Notes under the pieces: model-generated
The model's input: the letters and a program-made list of their open reading frames with translations, nothing else
What the model was told of the DNA's origin: nothing
Database searches by the model: none
From: Calamus simplicifolius
Lineage: Eukaryota > Streptophyta > Magnoliopsida > Arecales > Arecaceae
Direction of reading: 5' to 3'
Length of the DNA: 64,000 nucleotides
Assembly: GCA_900491605.1 (NCBI GenBank)
Contig: UESW01004253.1
Span: 766,020-830,019 of the forward strand
Shown here: positions 1-11,244 of the stretch, piece by piece
How the letters are laid out: every line of letters starts with the position of its first letter
How positions within the stretch are numbered: the stretch's first letter is position 1
Position numbers and translations under genes: made by a program

Positions 1-233
1 GTAACCAACTTACCTTCAAACTTTATTGAAAGTTTTTTGAACAGGCAAAAAGCATGGCTCCAAAGAGCGTGAAGATGTCTACAAAAGGCAAGCGCAATGG
101 AAAGGAGTTTCCCCACCTGGAAGGAATCATAGTTGAAGTTGACAGGAAAGGGCAGATGCAAAGGTAAAAAGTCCTACACTCATTTTGCTTAGCTAACGCG
201 GGGCACACAAGCTCAATGAGTGTGGGGGACATC
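1..233 (+). mobile_element. 3' internal end of a Tat-like LTR element, with polypurine tract
   Basis: This short stretch ends in a purine-rich run (about 217-233, GAGTGTGGGGGACATC) directly before a TGATG start at 234. That is the layout of a polypurine tract followed by a 3' LTR. The Tat/Retand-like element further right has the same arrangement on the minus strand (GGGGGGCATC then TGATG). No retroelement domain can be read in these 233 bases, so the internal region would lie outside the window. The assignment is an inference from the tract and the following LTR. Confidence 0.45.
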
Positions 234-639
234 TGATGGGGTCAGTGGGCTCCCATGGGCCACAATGACAGCATCTGGGCTTGGCCTCAGCAAATCAGCC
301 TTTCCTCCTCGGCAGGCCCAGGAAGTTCTCGGTGCACCCAGCAAGTCTAGGGCAGCCTCTTCTCTCTCCTTTGCATGAATCCGGCTTGCCCTCGGTCTCG
401 TACGGCCTCGACCCGGCTCCTACAATAGGCCCAGCCCCACCTCCACTCGGCTCCCGACAATGGGACCAGCTCTAGCCCCAACCCGGCTGCTCCCAGATGC
501 ACCGGCTCCAGACTCCACGTCGACAACCCGAGTCCAAGCTCCCGACATTATCTCGGTGTCGTCTGATCACGCCCCCAGGCAGTAGAGTAACAGTCTGCAC
601 AATTCTCGGAGCCAAGTAATAATTTGGCAGCTAGTCCCA

Positions 640-1410
640 GCACTGGTCTCGGCTTTCGGCCTCGGCCTCAGTCTCGTCTTTGGCCTCGGCTTCGGCCTCG
701 GCCGTGAACAGTGCCATTCACATGAACAGTGCCTTGCACGTGCCTCGGTCTCGGTCTCGGCTTCGGCCTCGGTTGTGGCTGTGGCTTTAGCCTCGGCCTC
801 GGCTTCGGCCTTCACTTCAGCTTCGGCCTCGGTCTGGCTTCGGCCTCAGTCTCGTTTTCGGCTTCAGCTTTGGCCTCGGCCTTGGCCTTGGCGTCGGTCT
901 CGTCTTCGGCCTCGGCTCGGCTGTAAACAGTGCCATGCACATGAACAGTGCCTCGCACTGCCTCGGCCTTGGTCTCGGCTTCGGCTTCGGCTTCGGCTTC
1001 GGATTCGGCTTCAGCTTCGGCCTCGGCCTCGGTCTCGGCTTCGGCTTCGGCCTCGGCCTCAGCCTCGGTCTCGACTTTGGCTTCGGCCTTTACCTCAGCC
1101 TGGCCTCATTGGTCTCGTCTTCGGCCTCGGCCTCGGCCGTAAACAGTGCCATGCACATGAACAGTGCCTTAGCCTCGGTTTCGGCTTCGGCTCGGCCTCG
1201 GCGGCTCTCATCCTCGGCCTCGGCTCGGTCTCGGCTTCGGCCTCGGCCGTGAACAGTGCATGCACATGAATAGTGCCTCGCACGTGCCTCGGCCTCGGTC
1301 TCGGCTTTGGCCTTGGCCTCGATGTCAGTCTCATCTTCAGCCTTGGCCTCGTCCTCGGCGTCAGTCTCGTCTTCGGCCTCGGCCTCGGCCTCTGCCGTGA
1401 ATAGTGACAT
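640..1410 (+). repeat. GGCCTC/GGCTTC hexamer minisatellite with spacer units
   Basis: Almost 800 bases are built from degenerate hexamers of the GGCCTC, GGCTTC and GGTCTC type. At about 702, 925, 1137, 1247 and 1396 the array is broken by a recurring spacer containing GAACAGTGCC and CATGCACATGAACAGTGCC. Because the unit is a multiple of three, all frames stay open on both strands and give low-complexity Ala-Glu, Gly-Leu or Arg-Pro strings. I regard these as artefacts and not proteins. Confidence 0.85.
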
Positions 1411-1959
1411 GCACATGAACAGTGCCTCGCACATGAATAGTGCCATACAAGCACTCTATAATTTATGCTCTATGAGGGACAGCTGGCTTCAACTTCAAAC
1501 TTCATCTTTTGCCCTAGCGGCTGTACCTTGGGGCTCACGTGACTAAATTTATCACCATCGCGCAGAACTGCAAAAAGGTGACATAGGAGATACGTCTGGC
1601 AAACGCCGTAATGGTCGGCCATGCCTACAGCAGCCTACAACAACCATACAAGCCAAGCAGCACCTACCAACCAGCTGCAGCCACCTACTCTGACGGGACA
1701 TAGCCTCGTATGCTCTTGGCCCATAGTTTTAGTCGTGGAACCAACTCCGAAATTGAACCCAGTGATTTAAACTGCCACGTAGCCTGCTAACCCACTTTTT
1801 GCCAAGATCACGAGCGGTTACTGATATATTATGGGCGTTGCCGATATTTACGGTGCTCGCTTAGTGGCCATGCGCCCACCTACCGCTTATGGAGCCGATC
1901 TTGACGAAAAATAGGATCCGACGGTTATCTATGAAGGGTAAGAGGGACCCCCGAACAGG

Positions 1960-1968
1960 TATATAAAG
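1960..1968 (+). promoter_or_regulatory. TATA box of the Tat-like LTR
   Basis: TATATAAAG lies in the right-hand third of the proposed LTR and about 80 bases before the R/U5-like segment. Position and sequence suit an LTR promoter read on the plus strand. Activity cannot be judged from sequence. Confidence 0.4.
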
Positions 1969-2106
1969 ACCCCGACTCACAACAAGGAGGGGGACTCGAC
2001 CTCTACTATCTTATCTTAATTATGTTCTCCAAATCGCTAACTTGAGCGTCGAAGGGTTTCCGTCGAAACTACCGGTCCGGAACTTTTTTTGCAGGTTTTG
2101 GTTACA

Positions 2107-3242
2107 GGAGGCGGTCGTATCATTCTTCTGAAGACCCATAAAGCTTCCCTCTCTTGTTCGATGCTCCTTGAAAGTGATTTGATAGCAACACTTCGTCTTT
2201 GATGCTGATACTCAGTGGCCTTCTTCAAAACATGACTTCAAACAAATACACGATGAACACCTTTTCAAACCTATGATGGTCGGCGCCGACCGATCGCCTT
2301 CGCCGAGAAGAAGACTATTTAGTCGTCCAATATATAGATGTTATGTGGCCTCAAATTGTTTGCAGTGATGGAAAATTTGGAATGGCTAACAAAATGAGTG
2401 GCATAGCAGAGAGATGCCGTGATGACCACCGATACAAAACCCCTGTGGCTGGTGTCCAAAGGAAACACGTGCCTACCATTGAGAATAAGAATGTCAATAG
2501 TTGGGTATGAGATAAGCGATGATGCAAATGAGGCGTTCTACTTTTCTTTGGTCCAAAAAAATTTTTTCTTCCCCAATTTTTTCCAGCGAGTAGGCAAAAT
2601 TGCACGAGATCCATACGTGTTTATTTTCTTATCTTTTTTTCTTATTCAAAATAAATTTTACCAAAATACCAAAATTACCCTTCAATTTTTTTTTATTTTC
2701 CACTTTTATCATTTCAAGGTTGCAAATGTGGCGAATGAATTACCTATTTTATTTTCCTATCATTTTTCTCTTATTTATATTATATTTTATTTATTTAATA
2801 ATATAGAAATACTGAAAGCTAGTCAACAAATTAAATAGAAATAAATATCAACCAGTCCATTTAATTATCTCATAAAAAATAATGAAAAAGTAACTACTTG
2901 ATATCTTTATTATAAAAATATTATAGTTAAATTGATTTTTTATGTAAAATTACTTTTAATTAAATAAAAATATTTTAAAAATATTTTGCAATATATTTTT
3001 TTATTAATCAAATATAGTAAAATTTATTTTTTAATATTTTTTAAAGAAAATGAATCTTTGAAAAAAATTTGGCATGTGTAACGCGTGCGTGTAGGGCTGT
3101 TATTGGGCATGCTCTAATTACGATCTAGGTGGTAAGAAAATACACGAAATAAGGCAATGACAGGGGATGAAAGCATCTAGAAGCCCGGGACGAGGCTGAT
3201 AACCATCGTGGTTGCTTTTGATGCATGAGTTATTTGAAGAGC
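2107..3242. other. AT-rich DNA without recognisable gene
   Basis: From about 2560 to 3080 the sequence is strongly AT-rich with many short A and T runs. The short open frames here carry no family signature I recognise. It is probably old degraded repeat DNA or intergenic DNA. It ends at the T run that marks the tail of LINE A. Confidence 0.6.
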
Positions 3243-3283
<41 letters not shown>

Positions 3284-3339
3284 GTACAAGCGGATGATCA
3301 CCCATTTAGGGTGAGTCAAATCTGAGATATCCGAATACA

Positions 3340-6300
3340 AAATATGTGACAGAATGAGAGGACAAGGGTCGCCGAGCATCCAACTTTAGAACCCTGAATG
3401 ATAGGCTACCCTAGCGGTAATCCAATCAGCCGCAGAGTTGGCCTCCCTGTAGATATGTCGAATCTGAACGCTGGTAGCTCCCTGAAGGAGATAACGGATG
3501 TCGCTGATCAAAGGAATAGTCGGCAGGTGAACATTGGACTCTGACGGATCCAACTAATAACCGGAGCTGAGTCTCCTCTATAATAAGCCTCCGAGTACCT
3601 AGGCTCCGAAGGGCGTAAGAAATACCGGCCCAAGCCGCATATAGCTCAGCAAGGGGAATAGAAGAATCCAGAGTCCCAAAGCCGCCAGCCGCTAGCAACG
3701 ACTCCGGCCCCCGAATCACAAAAGCAGATCCCGCACATCTCCCACGAACACTCCCATCAAAATTGATTTTGACAAACCCTGGAGGTGGGGGCTCCCAAGA
3801 GATAAAGACCGTGTGCCGGTGCGCTGCAGAAGCAGCATGGGAGTCCCAGAGGCCAGGCTATCAACACCAATAGTCCTCTGATGTAGAGTGTACTCAGCAG
3901 ATAAGGAGACAGCCGTCCTGACAACCCGATAAGTAGGAGTGAGCACGTCCGAGAACACGAACTGGTTACGGGATAACCAGATCTGGTGAGCAACATAAGC
4001 CAACGTGGGCCCACCTGATGGTTCCCTCTCCCCTTAACCTGTCTGAGCAGCTCAAGAAGGATAAACGATGGGAGTCCAAATCCTGCAGCCAAGACCACGC
4101 ACCTAACCTTTGCCAGATCTGTCTCGCTCTGGGGCATGAGAAGATAGCATGATCCACAGTTTCCTCCTCAAGGCTACACACGGGCAAATAGGCATGATAC
4201 GCATCCCTCTCCAGAGAGCAAAGAACAGGTAGGAAGCACATTCCAAGCCAGCTTCCATATAAAAAGACAAACCCTAGGATGAATGGGAAGATGCCAAATC
4301 CAAGCCGAGTCCATAACTTGCAAGGGCGGAGGCCTATAGATATGCAGGAGATCCCCGATAGGAGCCCGAGATAAGCAAGATCTCCGCCAAACCCTTATAT
4401 CAGTAGCATGACTCGGAATGAGAGGAATAGAAGTAATACGGTGATAAAGCTCTCCCCCGAAGAAAGTAGAAGCCAAAGAATGGTCCCAGACAGTGTGGTC
4501 AGGGGAGAAGATCACAAACTCTCATACCATTAGGGATATCTGTGGTCACAAAGGTTGGCCACCGAGAAAGAGGCTGGTCCGCAATCCAAGTGTCCTGAAG
4601 GACATCGACTGAAGTACCATCACCAATCATCCAAGAGGTGCGGTCCAGAACAACCGAAGCATGCCGACATACCTCTTTCCAGAAGAAGGAGTGCCCACGA
4701 GAAGATTGAGAAGAGATAGAGTGATTCCAATCTCCATATTTACCATGCATAAAGGCGCTCCACAAACAACGCGGATCAAGCAAGAATCGCGAGGCATGCC
4801 TAGCAATAAGAGCCTCCTCCTAGCAACGAGAGATTGGATACCAAGTCCCCCCTGAGCAATCGGCAAGCAAATGATATCCCAGGCAAGAAGATGGACTCCA
4901 TGACCGTCCTGGCTCGAGGCCAGAGAAAATCCCGAAAATACGCTCTATCTTCCTCAGGCACATCATAGGGATGGCCGCATTAGATAACAGATAGAGCGGA
5001 AGAGAAGAGAGAACTGAACGCAAAAGTGTGATCCGAGCCATCATAGATAACCCAGAGACCTGCCAACCATCTAAGCGTTCGCAGACCCTCCTCTCAAGAA
5101 CACTGAAGTCAGAACGACGAGGCCTTCTACCAGTGATTGGGATCCCCAAGTAGGATAGCCGATCAGCCTGAGAAGTAATACCCATGATATGCAAGATAGA
5201 TTCCCTAACAGCAGCTGCCATCTTAGGACTAAAACATATCAGAGATTTACTTAAGTTAACTTTCTGACCAGAAGCCCGACAATAGGTCTGCACTATGGCC
5301 GCAAATATGGATGCATTACGAATAGTAGCCTTTCCCAAAAGGATGCAGTCATCAGCGAACAGAAGATGGGAGAGAGTCGGCCCACTTGGACTCGCAGAGT
5401 ATGGGGCAATAGACAAATCCATCTGAGCCTGAATAAGAGCCCTGGACAAAGCATCAGCAGAAAGGATAAAGAGAAAAGGGGACAGAGGGCAACCCTGCCG
5501 CAAACCGACCTCAGAGTGAAAATACTCCGTCTGACCCCCATTAATGATGAGAGAGAAGGATGGCCGAAGAATACATGCCATAATCCAGTCAACAAAGCAA
5601 TCATCAAACCCAAACTCGGCTAGCGTATATCTCAGAAAATCCCAGCTCATTCTATCATAAGCTCTCTCCATATCAAGCTTAACAGCCATGAGGCTATGAC
5701 GTCGAGAAGCACGCTGAAGGTCATGCATGAATTCCTATGCTAGAAGGGCATTATCAGTAATGCTTCGTCCCCTAATAAAAGCGCCCTGCTCAGGGATATG
5801 AGGCGAGGATCACCGGAGACAAACGGGAGACCAAAATGCGAGCACACACCTTGTACAAGGTGGAACACAGACTGATAGGCCGGTAATGCTGAGGAGAGGA
5901 GGCATCAGGGCGTTTGGGCACCAAGGTGATAAGGGTCCTGTTCCAATCAGAGGGGACAGAGTGAGAAAGAAACACCAGCTGAATGGCCTGCACAACCTCC
6001 TGACCCACTATATCCCAATAGAAGCGGAAGAACAAAGGAGGAAACCCATCAGGACCAGGGGCTTTATCGGCACCAAGATCCCAAACAGCCCGCTGAATAT
6101 CGTCCCGAAATTGGCATGGTGAGTAGAGCATTTTCAGCAGTGGTGACCCTAAACGGGGCCAGAACAGGAAACACAGGGAAACCCACTCCAGAATGCTCCG
6201 TCCATCTAGACTGAAAAAACTGATATAACAAGGTCCTGATAACCTGAACATCCTCCTGAATCTCCCCCTCATTATCAACTAAACGCCTAATGCGGTTCAT

Positions 6301-7420
6301 CGCACGACGCTTCAAAGTGGCCTGATGAAAGAATCTAGTGTTGCGATCCCCCTCCCTAACCCACTGGATTCGGGACCTTTGTCTCCAAAAGTCTCCTGCT
6401 GCAACAAAAGAGAATGGTGCTCATCCAAACAGGACCTGAGAGTCGAAAGGTCAGACTGATTAAGTAACCCCTCCTGATCCTCTTTCGACTGCAAAGTGGA
6501 GATGGTAGACTCAGTCTGCTCAACTTGCCGAACAATATCCCCCACCTCTCTTCTGTTCCATCTAGAGAGTCTACGACCAGCAAGAATCAGGCGCCGAGAC
6601 AGACGATAGGTAGCACTCCCTCTAATAGGTAATCGCCAAACCTGAGAGATGATTGACCTAGCAGAAGAATAAAGGTCCAGAATTTCTCAAATCTAAACAT
6701 CCTGCTCTGATGAATAGTGTTATCAGTAGAAACAAGAATAGGACAATGGTCGGAGCCAATTCTGGACAGATGAGTAACGGTAGCAGAAGGAAAAAGCTGG
6801 AGCCAGGAAGGAGACCCCATGGCCCTATCCAGTCTTTCCCACACATGGGCAGAGCCTTGGCGTTATTACACCAGGTGAAAAGGGATCCGGAAAACCCCAG
6901 ATCCAAGAGCCCAGCAGAGGATATAAAGGATCTGAACTCAACAACATCGGTGATCCAACGAACTGCCGACCCCCTCTTTTCTCATCAGCCCCGACAATGC
7001 AGTTGAAGTCACCAGCAAGGAGGGAAGGTAAGCCCTGAGCAAGAAGAGAGTGAAGCTCCACCCAGAGATCACGTCGCAGTCTGAAGTTGGTACTGGCATA
7101 AACACCCGAAAGAAGCCAGGGGGCCGAGGAACCCTCAGATATGACCAGGGACACCTGTTGACCACATCCGTGGAAGGCATCAACCCTGATGTTATTATTT
7201 TTCCAAAGAACCAGAATACCACCAGAGAGGCCAACCGACTCAATGGAGTAAGAAACCCATAATCTGGAAAGCTATCTCCGAAGACGAGCCAGGCTATCCC
7301 CAGACAGTCGGGTCTCCAGCAGAACACAAATATCAAAGTCATGAAGCTATAGAAGCCTACCGAACGAGGAACGAAACGAGGGTTTCTGGCACCTCGCACA
7401 TTCCAAAAAAGAAGCTTCAT
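3340..7420 (-). pseudogene. LINE A ORF2: endonuclease, reverse transcriptase, RNase H (broken)
   Basis: The frame opens at 7420 with MKLLFWNVRGARNP, the usual start of an AP-type endonuclease of plant L1 elements. The endonuclease SDHCP motif lies near 6760. The RT occupies about 6280-4820, with AYDRMSW, GLRQGCPLSPFLFILSADAL and LLFADDCILLGKA, which holds the paired catalytic Asp as FADD. A zinc-finger-like stretch follows near 4200-4100, then a C-terminal RNase H (about 3790-3500) with FDGSVRG, PLAELYAAWAGI and LIIEE. Plant L1 elements with an archaeal-like RNase H at this position are a known group. The longest intact piece is 302 codons (5728-4820). Frame changes between domains rule out a working protein. 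Confidence 0.85.
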
Positions 7421-9102
7421 TCAGAAGGAAGAGCAGGGGGACATCATCCATATCCCCAGACATCTCCAGAACAATAGAGTCAGTAGTAGCGTGGGAGCCA
7501 ACAAGCTCCGGAGCACTGCTTCCCCCTGCTTCCTGGCACTCCTGCCGTGCCAATTCCATAGCCATATCTAAATCCTTTTGCTGAATAGCATTCTTAAGAA
7601 GGGAGATCGCAGAATCATGATCTATCACAGCCGTCGAAGGAGGTAAGGAGGACTCTACCAAACTGCCCAGAGTAGTCCCCTCCTTGCAACGGGACTTCTT
7701 GGACCCCGGCCCCAGGGGTAACACCTAAACCCTGGGGGGTAACTGAAGAAGCAGAGAAAGTGAAGATAGCTTTCTCCCCAGCCTTACCCCTCAGAAGTCC
7801 TTTGCCTTTGGATAAATTAGGCTTAGAAGGTAGTCGCTGTGTTAGAGGCTCAACAGGCCGGGCCCGCTTAGCAGGGCCAGATTTTCCTCCTATATGGGAC
7901 AAAGGAGGCCAGGACCATTACAATCAGAGGAAGCTGACTCCAGGCAAGAAAATGGGTTAGCAGCCAACTTGATTGGAATACCAGCCCTTTTCCCTTCAGA
8001 ATTCTGAATTTTAGAGTCACTGGCTTGAAACTGCAGTCCCTTGCTAACCGGCATGCCAGGGGACAACCGGCACGCTGAGGACCTGAGACCATCAGCAGCT
8101 TCAATCCCCCGACTAGGATGCATGTCCGAAGGGGGAATAGACTCCCTACCTCCCGACCTCCTAAAGACCTTCTTCGGAGAGATCCACCCGTCCGGAGAAG
8201 CAGAGGATGGAGGTGCAGTAGAACTCATTCCAGGCTTCTGCTTGCTGAGAGAAGGCTGAGAGGCTGGAGAAGATTTCCGACGCCTTAGGGACGACATCCA
8301 TGGCCCAAAGCCAGATCCACTCGGGGGGCAGAGGAAGAGGAAGGATCAAGAGGCGCCCCATAGCTCCCACCGAGATGCAGGGTACCGCACGAGCAGCAGA
8401 TCCCTTCAAGATTTTCGTAGGAGAACTGCTGCCAGAATGGTTCCCTGCTTCCATGAACACGGGCACCCGGCCTCAGGGGCTTACTCAAATCCACCCGAGT
8501 ACACACTCTCGCGAACCCTCCCCGAATCCTTTCTCTGGTAGAAGCATCAGAGAACATATAATCACCAGCAACCGCAATGATGGATGACAGCACTTCCTCC
8601 TTCCAGTATTCAATTGGCAACTGGGGAAGACGAATCCAAAGCAGGGCACTGGTCAGAGAGCTTGCAGATGGGACGAAGTCTGGTTGCCACGGAGCAACGG
8701 CGATGGGTTGGCATTGGCGACCCAGGGTCTTCTGAGAGCAAGCTCCATGGCAAGAGGGTCAGAGAAACGGAAGAGGAAATGCCTGTTGGCCAATGAAACC
8801 GCTTCGATTTCCCCTTGAATCCCTGCTCACTGGAATTCCCTGAGGATAGCTTCCGGAGGAATCCAGCGGGAGAGACACCGAGCCAAAATAGCATGATTGT
8901 GCCATCGAGCTTCTTCCTCCTCTAGCGCAGGTACCGGGACTTGGACTATGTCGGGGTACAGCCGTTCCAGTTTGGCGACGACAACCGAAGAAGGCGCCGG
9001 AGAGATCCATTCAAACTGACTTCCACCGGCATGGCGCCAGGACATACCAGCGTTCCTAATGCCATCGGATCCGACCGGAGGCGGATTGGGGAGGTCAGCC
9101 AT
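7347..9102 (-). pseudogene. LINE A ORF1: nucleic-acid-binding gag-like protein (broken)
   Basis: The start at 9102 (MADLPNPPPVGSDG) is chosen because the following 90 codons match LINE C (QFEWISPAPSS, LERLYPDIVQVPV). A middle part (8620-8285) reads VCTRVDLSKPLRPG, typical of plant L1 ORF1, followed by a zinc knuckle ICCSCGTLHLGG with one residue fewer before His than the usual CCHC box and Tyr in place of the last Cys. A basic C-terminal part has GPAKRARPVE, FTFSAS and GPGSKKSRCKEG. The last frame runs past the ORF2 start and overlaps it by about 74 bases. The ORF is split over several frames. Confidence 0.75.
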
Positions 9103-9154
9103 CTCTCAGAGCAAGGAGACCAGCTGACGACAACGATCAGCGAAGATCGGGGAC

Positions 9155-9223
9155 GAAGACACTCCGAGCACGAATCTTAAAGCAATACCCGAGGAAGACA
9201 CTCTGAGCACGATTCTTAAAGCA
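9155..9223 (-). repeat. 39-bp tandem duplication at the 5' end of LINE A
   Basis: GAAGACACTC, GAGCACGA and TTAAAGCA recur in the same order at 9155-9184 and 9194-9223, a period of 39 bases with two differences. Read on the minus strand, the unit contains TTAAGATTCGTGC, which also opens LINE C at 59466. The duplication therefore lies at the presumed 5' UTR start of the LINE family. Confidence 0.6.
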
Positions 9224-9516
9224 CTTCAGTCTGATGGCGTCATCGGAAAGGGGGTACGAAAGCGCCCAGGGACATGTCTCCATTAATTTAATGTTCTTAT
9301 GGGCTTTTTGTCTGCAATACATGTTATGGACGCTGTTGCTGCGAAAATTCATTTTTTGGTTTGATAGCGATGCCGTAGAAATTTGAATAACGTTTTTCAA
9401 TTTGATTGAATTTGTAAGATAATTTTTATATAAAAATTATAAAAAATAATTTTATAGAAGATCATTCGACATCTATATTAGTAAAGATTTTGAGCAAATA
9501 TATGAGAAAAAAATAC
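9224..9516. other. Unassigned DNA between LINE A and the LTR fragment
   Basis: About 290 bases, AT-rich from 9380 on. I see no gene or repeat that I can name. Confidence 0.5.
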
Positions 9517-9593
9517 TTAAGCAGAAGGATCTTTTTTCTTGGCATCTAAGGGTCTTCCACAGGGGCCATCCTCATGATTTCTGCATGAGAACT
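9517..9593 (+). mobile_element. LTR/leader fragment, copy A, left part
   Basis: The stretch with CTAAGGGTCTTCCACAGG and GATTTCTGCATGAGAACT is homologous to 16122-16180. It is separated from its right part (15918-16015) by the chromovirus insertion. Its style, a GGGTCTTC-type segment followed by a leader, suggests the R/U5 region of a Ty3-gypsy LTR. The parent family cannot be fixed from so short a piece. Confidence 0.55.
9589..9593. repeat. Target-site duplication GAACT, left copy
   Basis: GAACT here and at 15918-15922 directly flank the TGTCACA and GGTTACA ends of the chromovirus. The related uninterrupted sequence at 16171-16190 (CGTGAGAACTACCTTACAGG) shows the site with only one GAACT. 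Confidence 0.85.
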
Positions 9594-10502
9594 TGTCACA
9601 ACCCAGTCCCAAAAATTTGAGCTTAGGTGACAACCCGTCCCATACTAGGCATGTAAGGCGTCTCGAAATTTGACACATAAATCAATATAAGGCAAGAATT
9701 CAAATCCATGATTTATTACAAACCATAATTATCAGTTTTGGGCTACCAACCCTACACACAAGCAATACTAGGGTTACATCAATATAATGGATCTTAATTT
9801 ATTTAATAGAAGCTCCATCTACCCCAAATATCCTTCTTCACTCCTGAAAAACATTGTGAGAATTATATGAGCTCACACTCAATAAGTAAGCCTAATATAA
9901 TTTCAAGTCATCATATCTTATCATATCATATCAAGATATTTTCAAATCACATTTTTATAAAACTTCCAATTTCAAATATATTTATCATGCTATAAGCACA
10001 TTCATATCATCAGCTCAAAATAATTTGAAAACTTAATTATACAATAAATACTAGAATATGCAATGTAAACAAACCACTATTTATATATTCATTATTTTCT
10101 TATATGTCCCACGGCTCTACAACACTCAACTAGTGTATCACTCTTAAATATCCCCTAAAAGGAAGGGTCCTGGTACCAGCATTATGCCATATCAAAATCA
10201 TTCAGAACACATCCTACAGACGTGTGTCCTCCACATATCTTCCCCTATGAAGGTGGGTAACGTATCACTTGGCATTTTATTTCACATCATATGAGAACCG
10301 CGGTGACACATACAAGTAAATTTCAATGTCATCATCATAATTGCATATTATCATCTCAATAGTACCAACATAATTTTGCAAGATCAACATAATTACATTT
10401 TTGCATATACACATATAAGCTATATCTTGCAAAATATTATCTGCTACAATAGTCATAACAAATGCTTATTTGTAAATTCGTGGTACTATTTATTAATTCA
10501 AT
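9594..10502 (-). mobile_element. Chromovirus 3' LTR, left 909 bases before the gap
   Basis: This segment is a near-identical copy of 13739-14642, starting TGTCACA with CCCAAAAATTTGAGCT close behind. Small indels and substitutions separate the copies. By comparison with the complete LTR, about 1.27 kb is missing, more than the 742 N in the gap, so the gap length is probably not the true one. Confidence 0.9.
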
Positions 10503-11244
10503 NNNNNNNNNNNNNNNNNNNNNNNNNNNNNNNNNNNNNNNNNNNNNNNNNNNNNNNNNNNNNNNNNNNNNNNNNNNNNNNNNNNNNNNNNNNNNNNNNN
10601 NNNNNNNNNNNNNNNNNNNNNNNNNNNNNNNNNNNNNNNNNNNNNNNNNNNNNNNNNNNNNNNNNNNNNNNNNNNNNNNNNNNNNNNNNNNNNNNNNNNN
10701 NNNNNNNNNNNNNNNNNNNNNNNNNNNNNNNNNNNNNNNNNNNNNNNNNNNNNNNNNNNNNNNNNNNNNNNNNNNNNNNNNNNNNNNNNNNNNNNNNNNN
10801 NNNNNNNNNNNNNNNNNNNNNNNNNNNNNNNNNNNNNNNNNNNNNNNNNNNNNNNNNNNNNNNNNNNNNNNNNNNNNNNNNNNNNNNNNNNNNNNNNNNN
10901 NNNNNNNNNNNNNNNNNNNNNNNNNNNNNNNNNNNNNNNNNNNNNNNNNNNNNNNNNNNNNNNNNNNNNNNNNNNNNNNNNNNNNNNNNNNNNNNNNNNN
11001 NNNNNNNNNNNNNNNNNNNNNNNNNNNNNNNNNNNNNNNNNNNNNNNNNNNNNNNNNNNNNNNNNNNNNNNNNNNNNNNNNNNNNNNNNNNNNNNNNNNN
11101 NNNNNNNNNNNNNNNNNNNNNNNNNNNNNNNNNNNNNNNNNNNNNNNNNNNNNNNNNNNNNNNNNNNNNNNNNNNNNNNNNNNNNNNNNNNNNNNNNNNN
11201 NNNNNNNNNNNNNNNNNNNNNNNNNNNNNNNNNNNNNNNNNNNN
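10503..11244. other. Assembly gap (742 N)
   Basis: Unbroken N. It falls inside the 3' LTR of the chromovirus, where two long near-identical LTR copies would confuse assembly. Any reading frame that crosses it is meaningless. Confidence 1.

Larger units (their letters stand above)
234..2106 (+). mobile_element. Tat-like 3' LTR (probable)
   Basis: The proposed LTR starts with TGATGGGG just after a polypurine tract and is proposed to end at TTACA (2102-2106). It holds a long GC-rich hexamer minisatellite in its U3 part, a TATA box near 1960, and an R/U5-like segment (about 2040-2100) with the CTTGAGCGTCGAAGGG type of sequence common near the transcription start of plant Ty3-gypsy LTRs. No second copy is in the window, so the ends are not proven. 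No 5-bp duplication around it was found, which argues for a 3' LTR rather than a solo LTR. Confidence 0.45.
3243..9223 (-). mobile_element. LINE A: near full-length plant L1 retrotransposon
   Basis: On the minus strand the element reads 5' UTR, ORF1 (about 9102-7347), ORF2 (7420 to about 3340) and a short 3' UTR ending TTGTACAAAAA with a tail of about 40 A (the T run at 3243-3283). ORF2 shows endonuclease, RT with FADD, and a C-terminal RNase H. The 3' end shares GATTTGACTCA and TGTACAAAA with LINE B, so the two belong to one family; LINE C shares the coding motifs. The 5' limit is set by a 39-bp duplicated unit at 9155-9223, whose GATTCGTGC core also begins LINE C. Many frameshifts and stops make it inactive. 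I found no convincing target-site duplication. Confidence 0.85.

Noticed and set aside
567..1454. Several long frames on both strands coding Glu-Ala, Arg-Pro or Gly-Leu-rich proteins
   Set aside because: They are the product of the hexamer repeat, open in all frames, with no start context or conserved domain.
2351..2838. Overlapping short frames with hydrophobic stretches
   Set aside because: The hydrophobic stretches come from AT-rich DNA (Phe, Ile, Leu codons); no homologue or start context is recognised.
3085..9300. A target-site duplication for LINE A
   Set aside because: The sequence before the T run (TTATTTGAAGAGC) was not found behind the presumed 5' end. The element may be old or its 5' end elsewhere.
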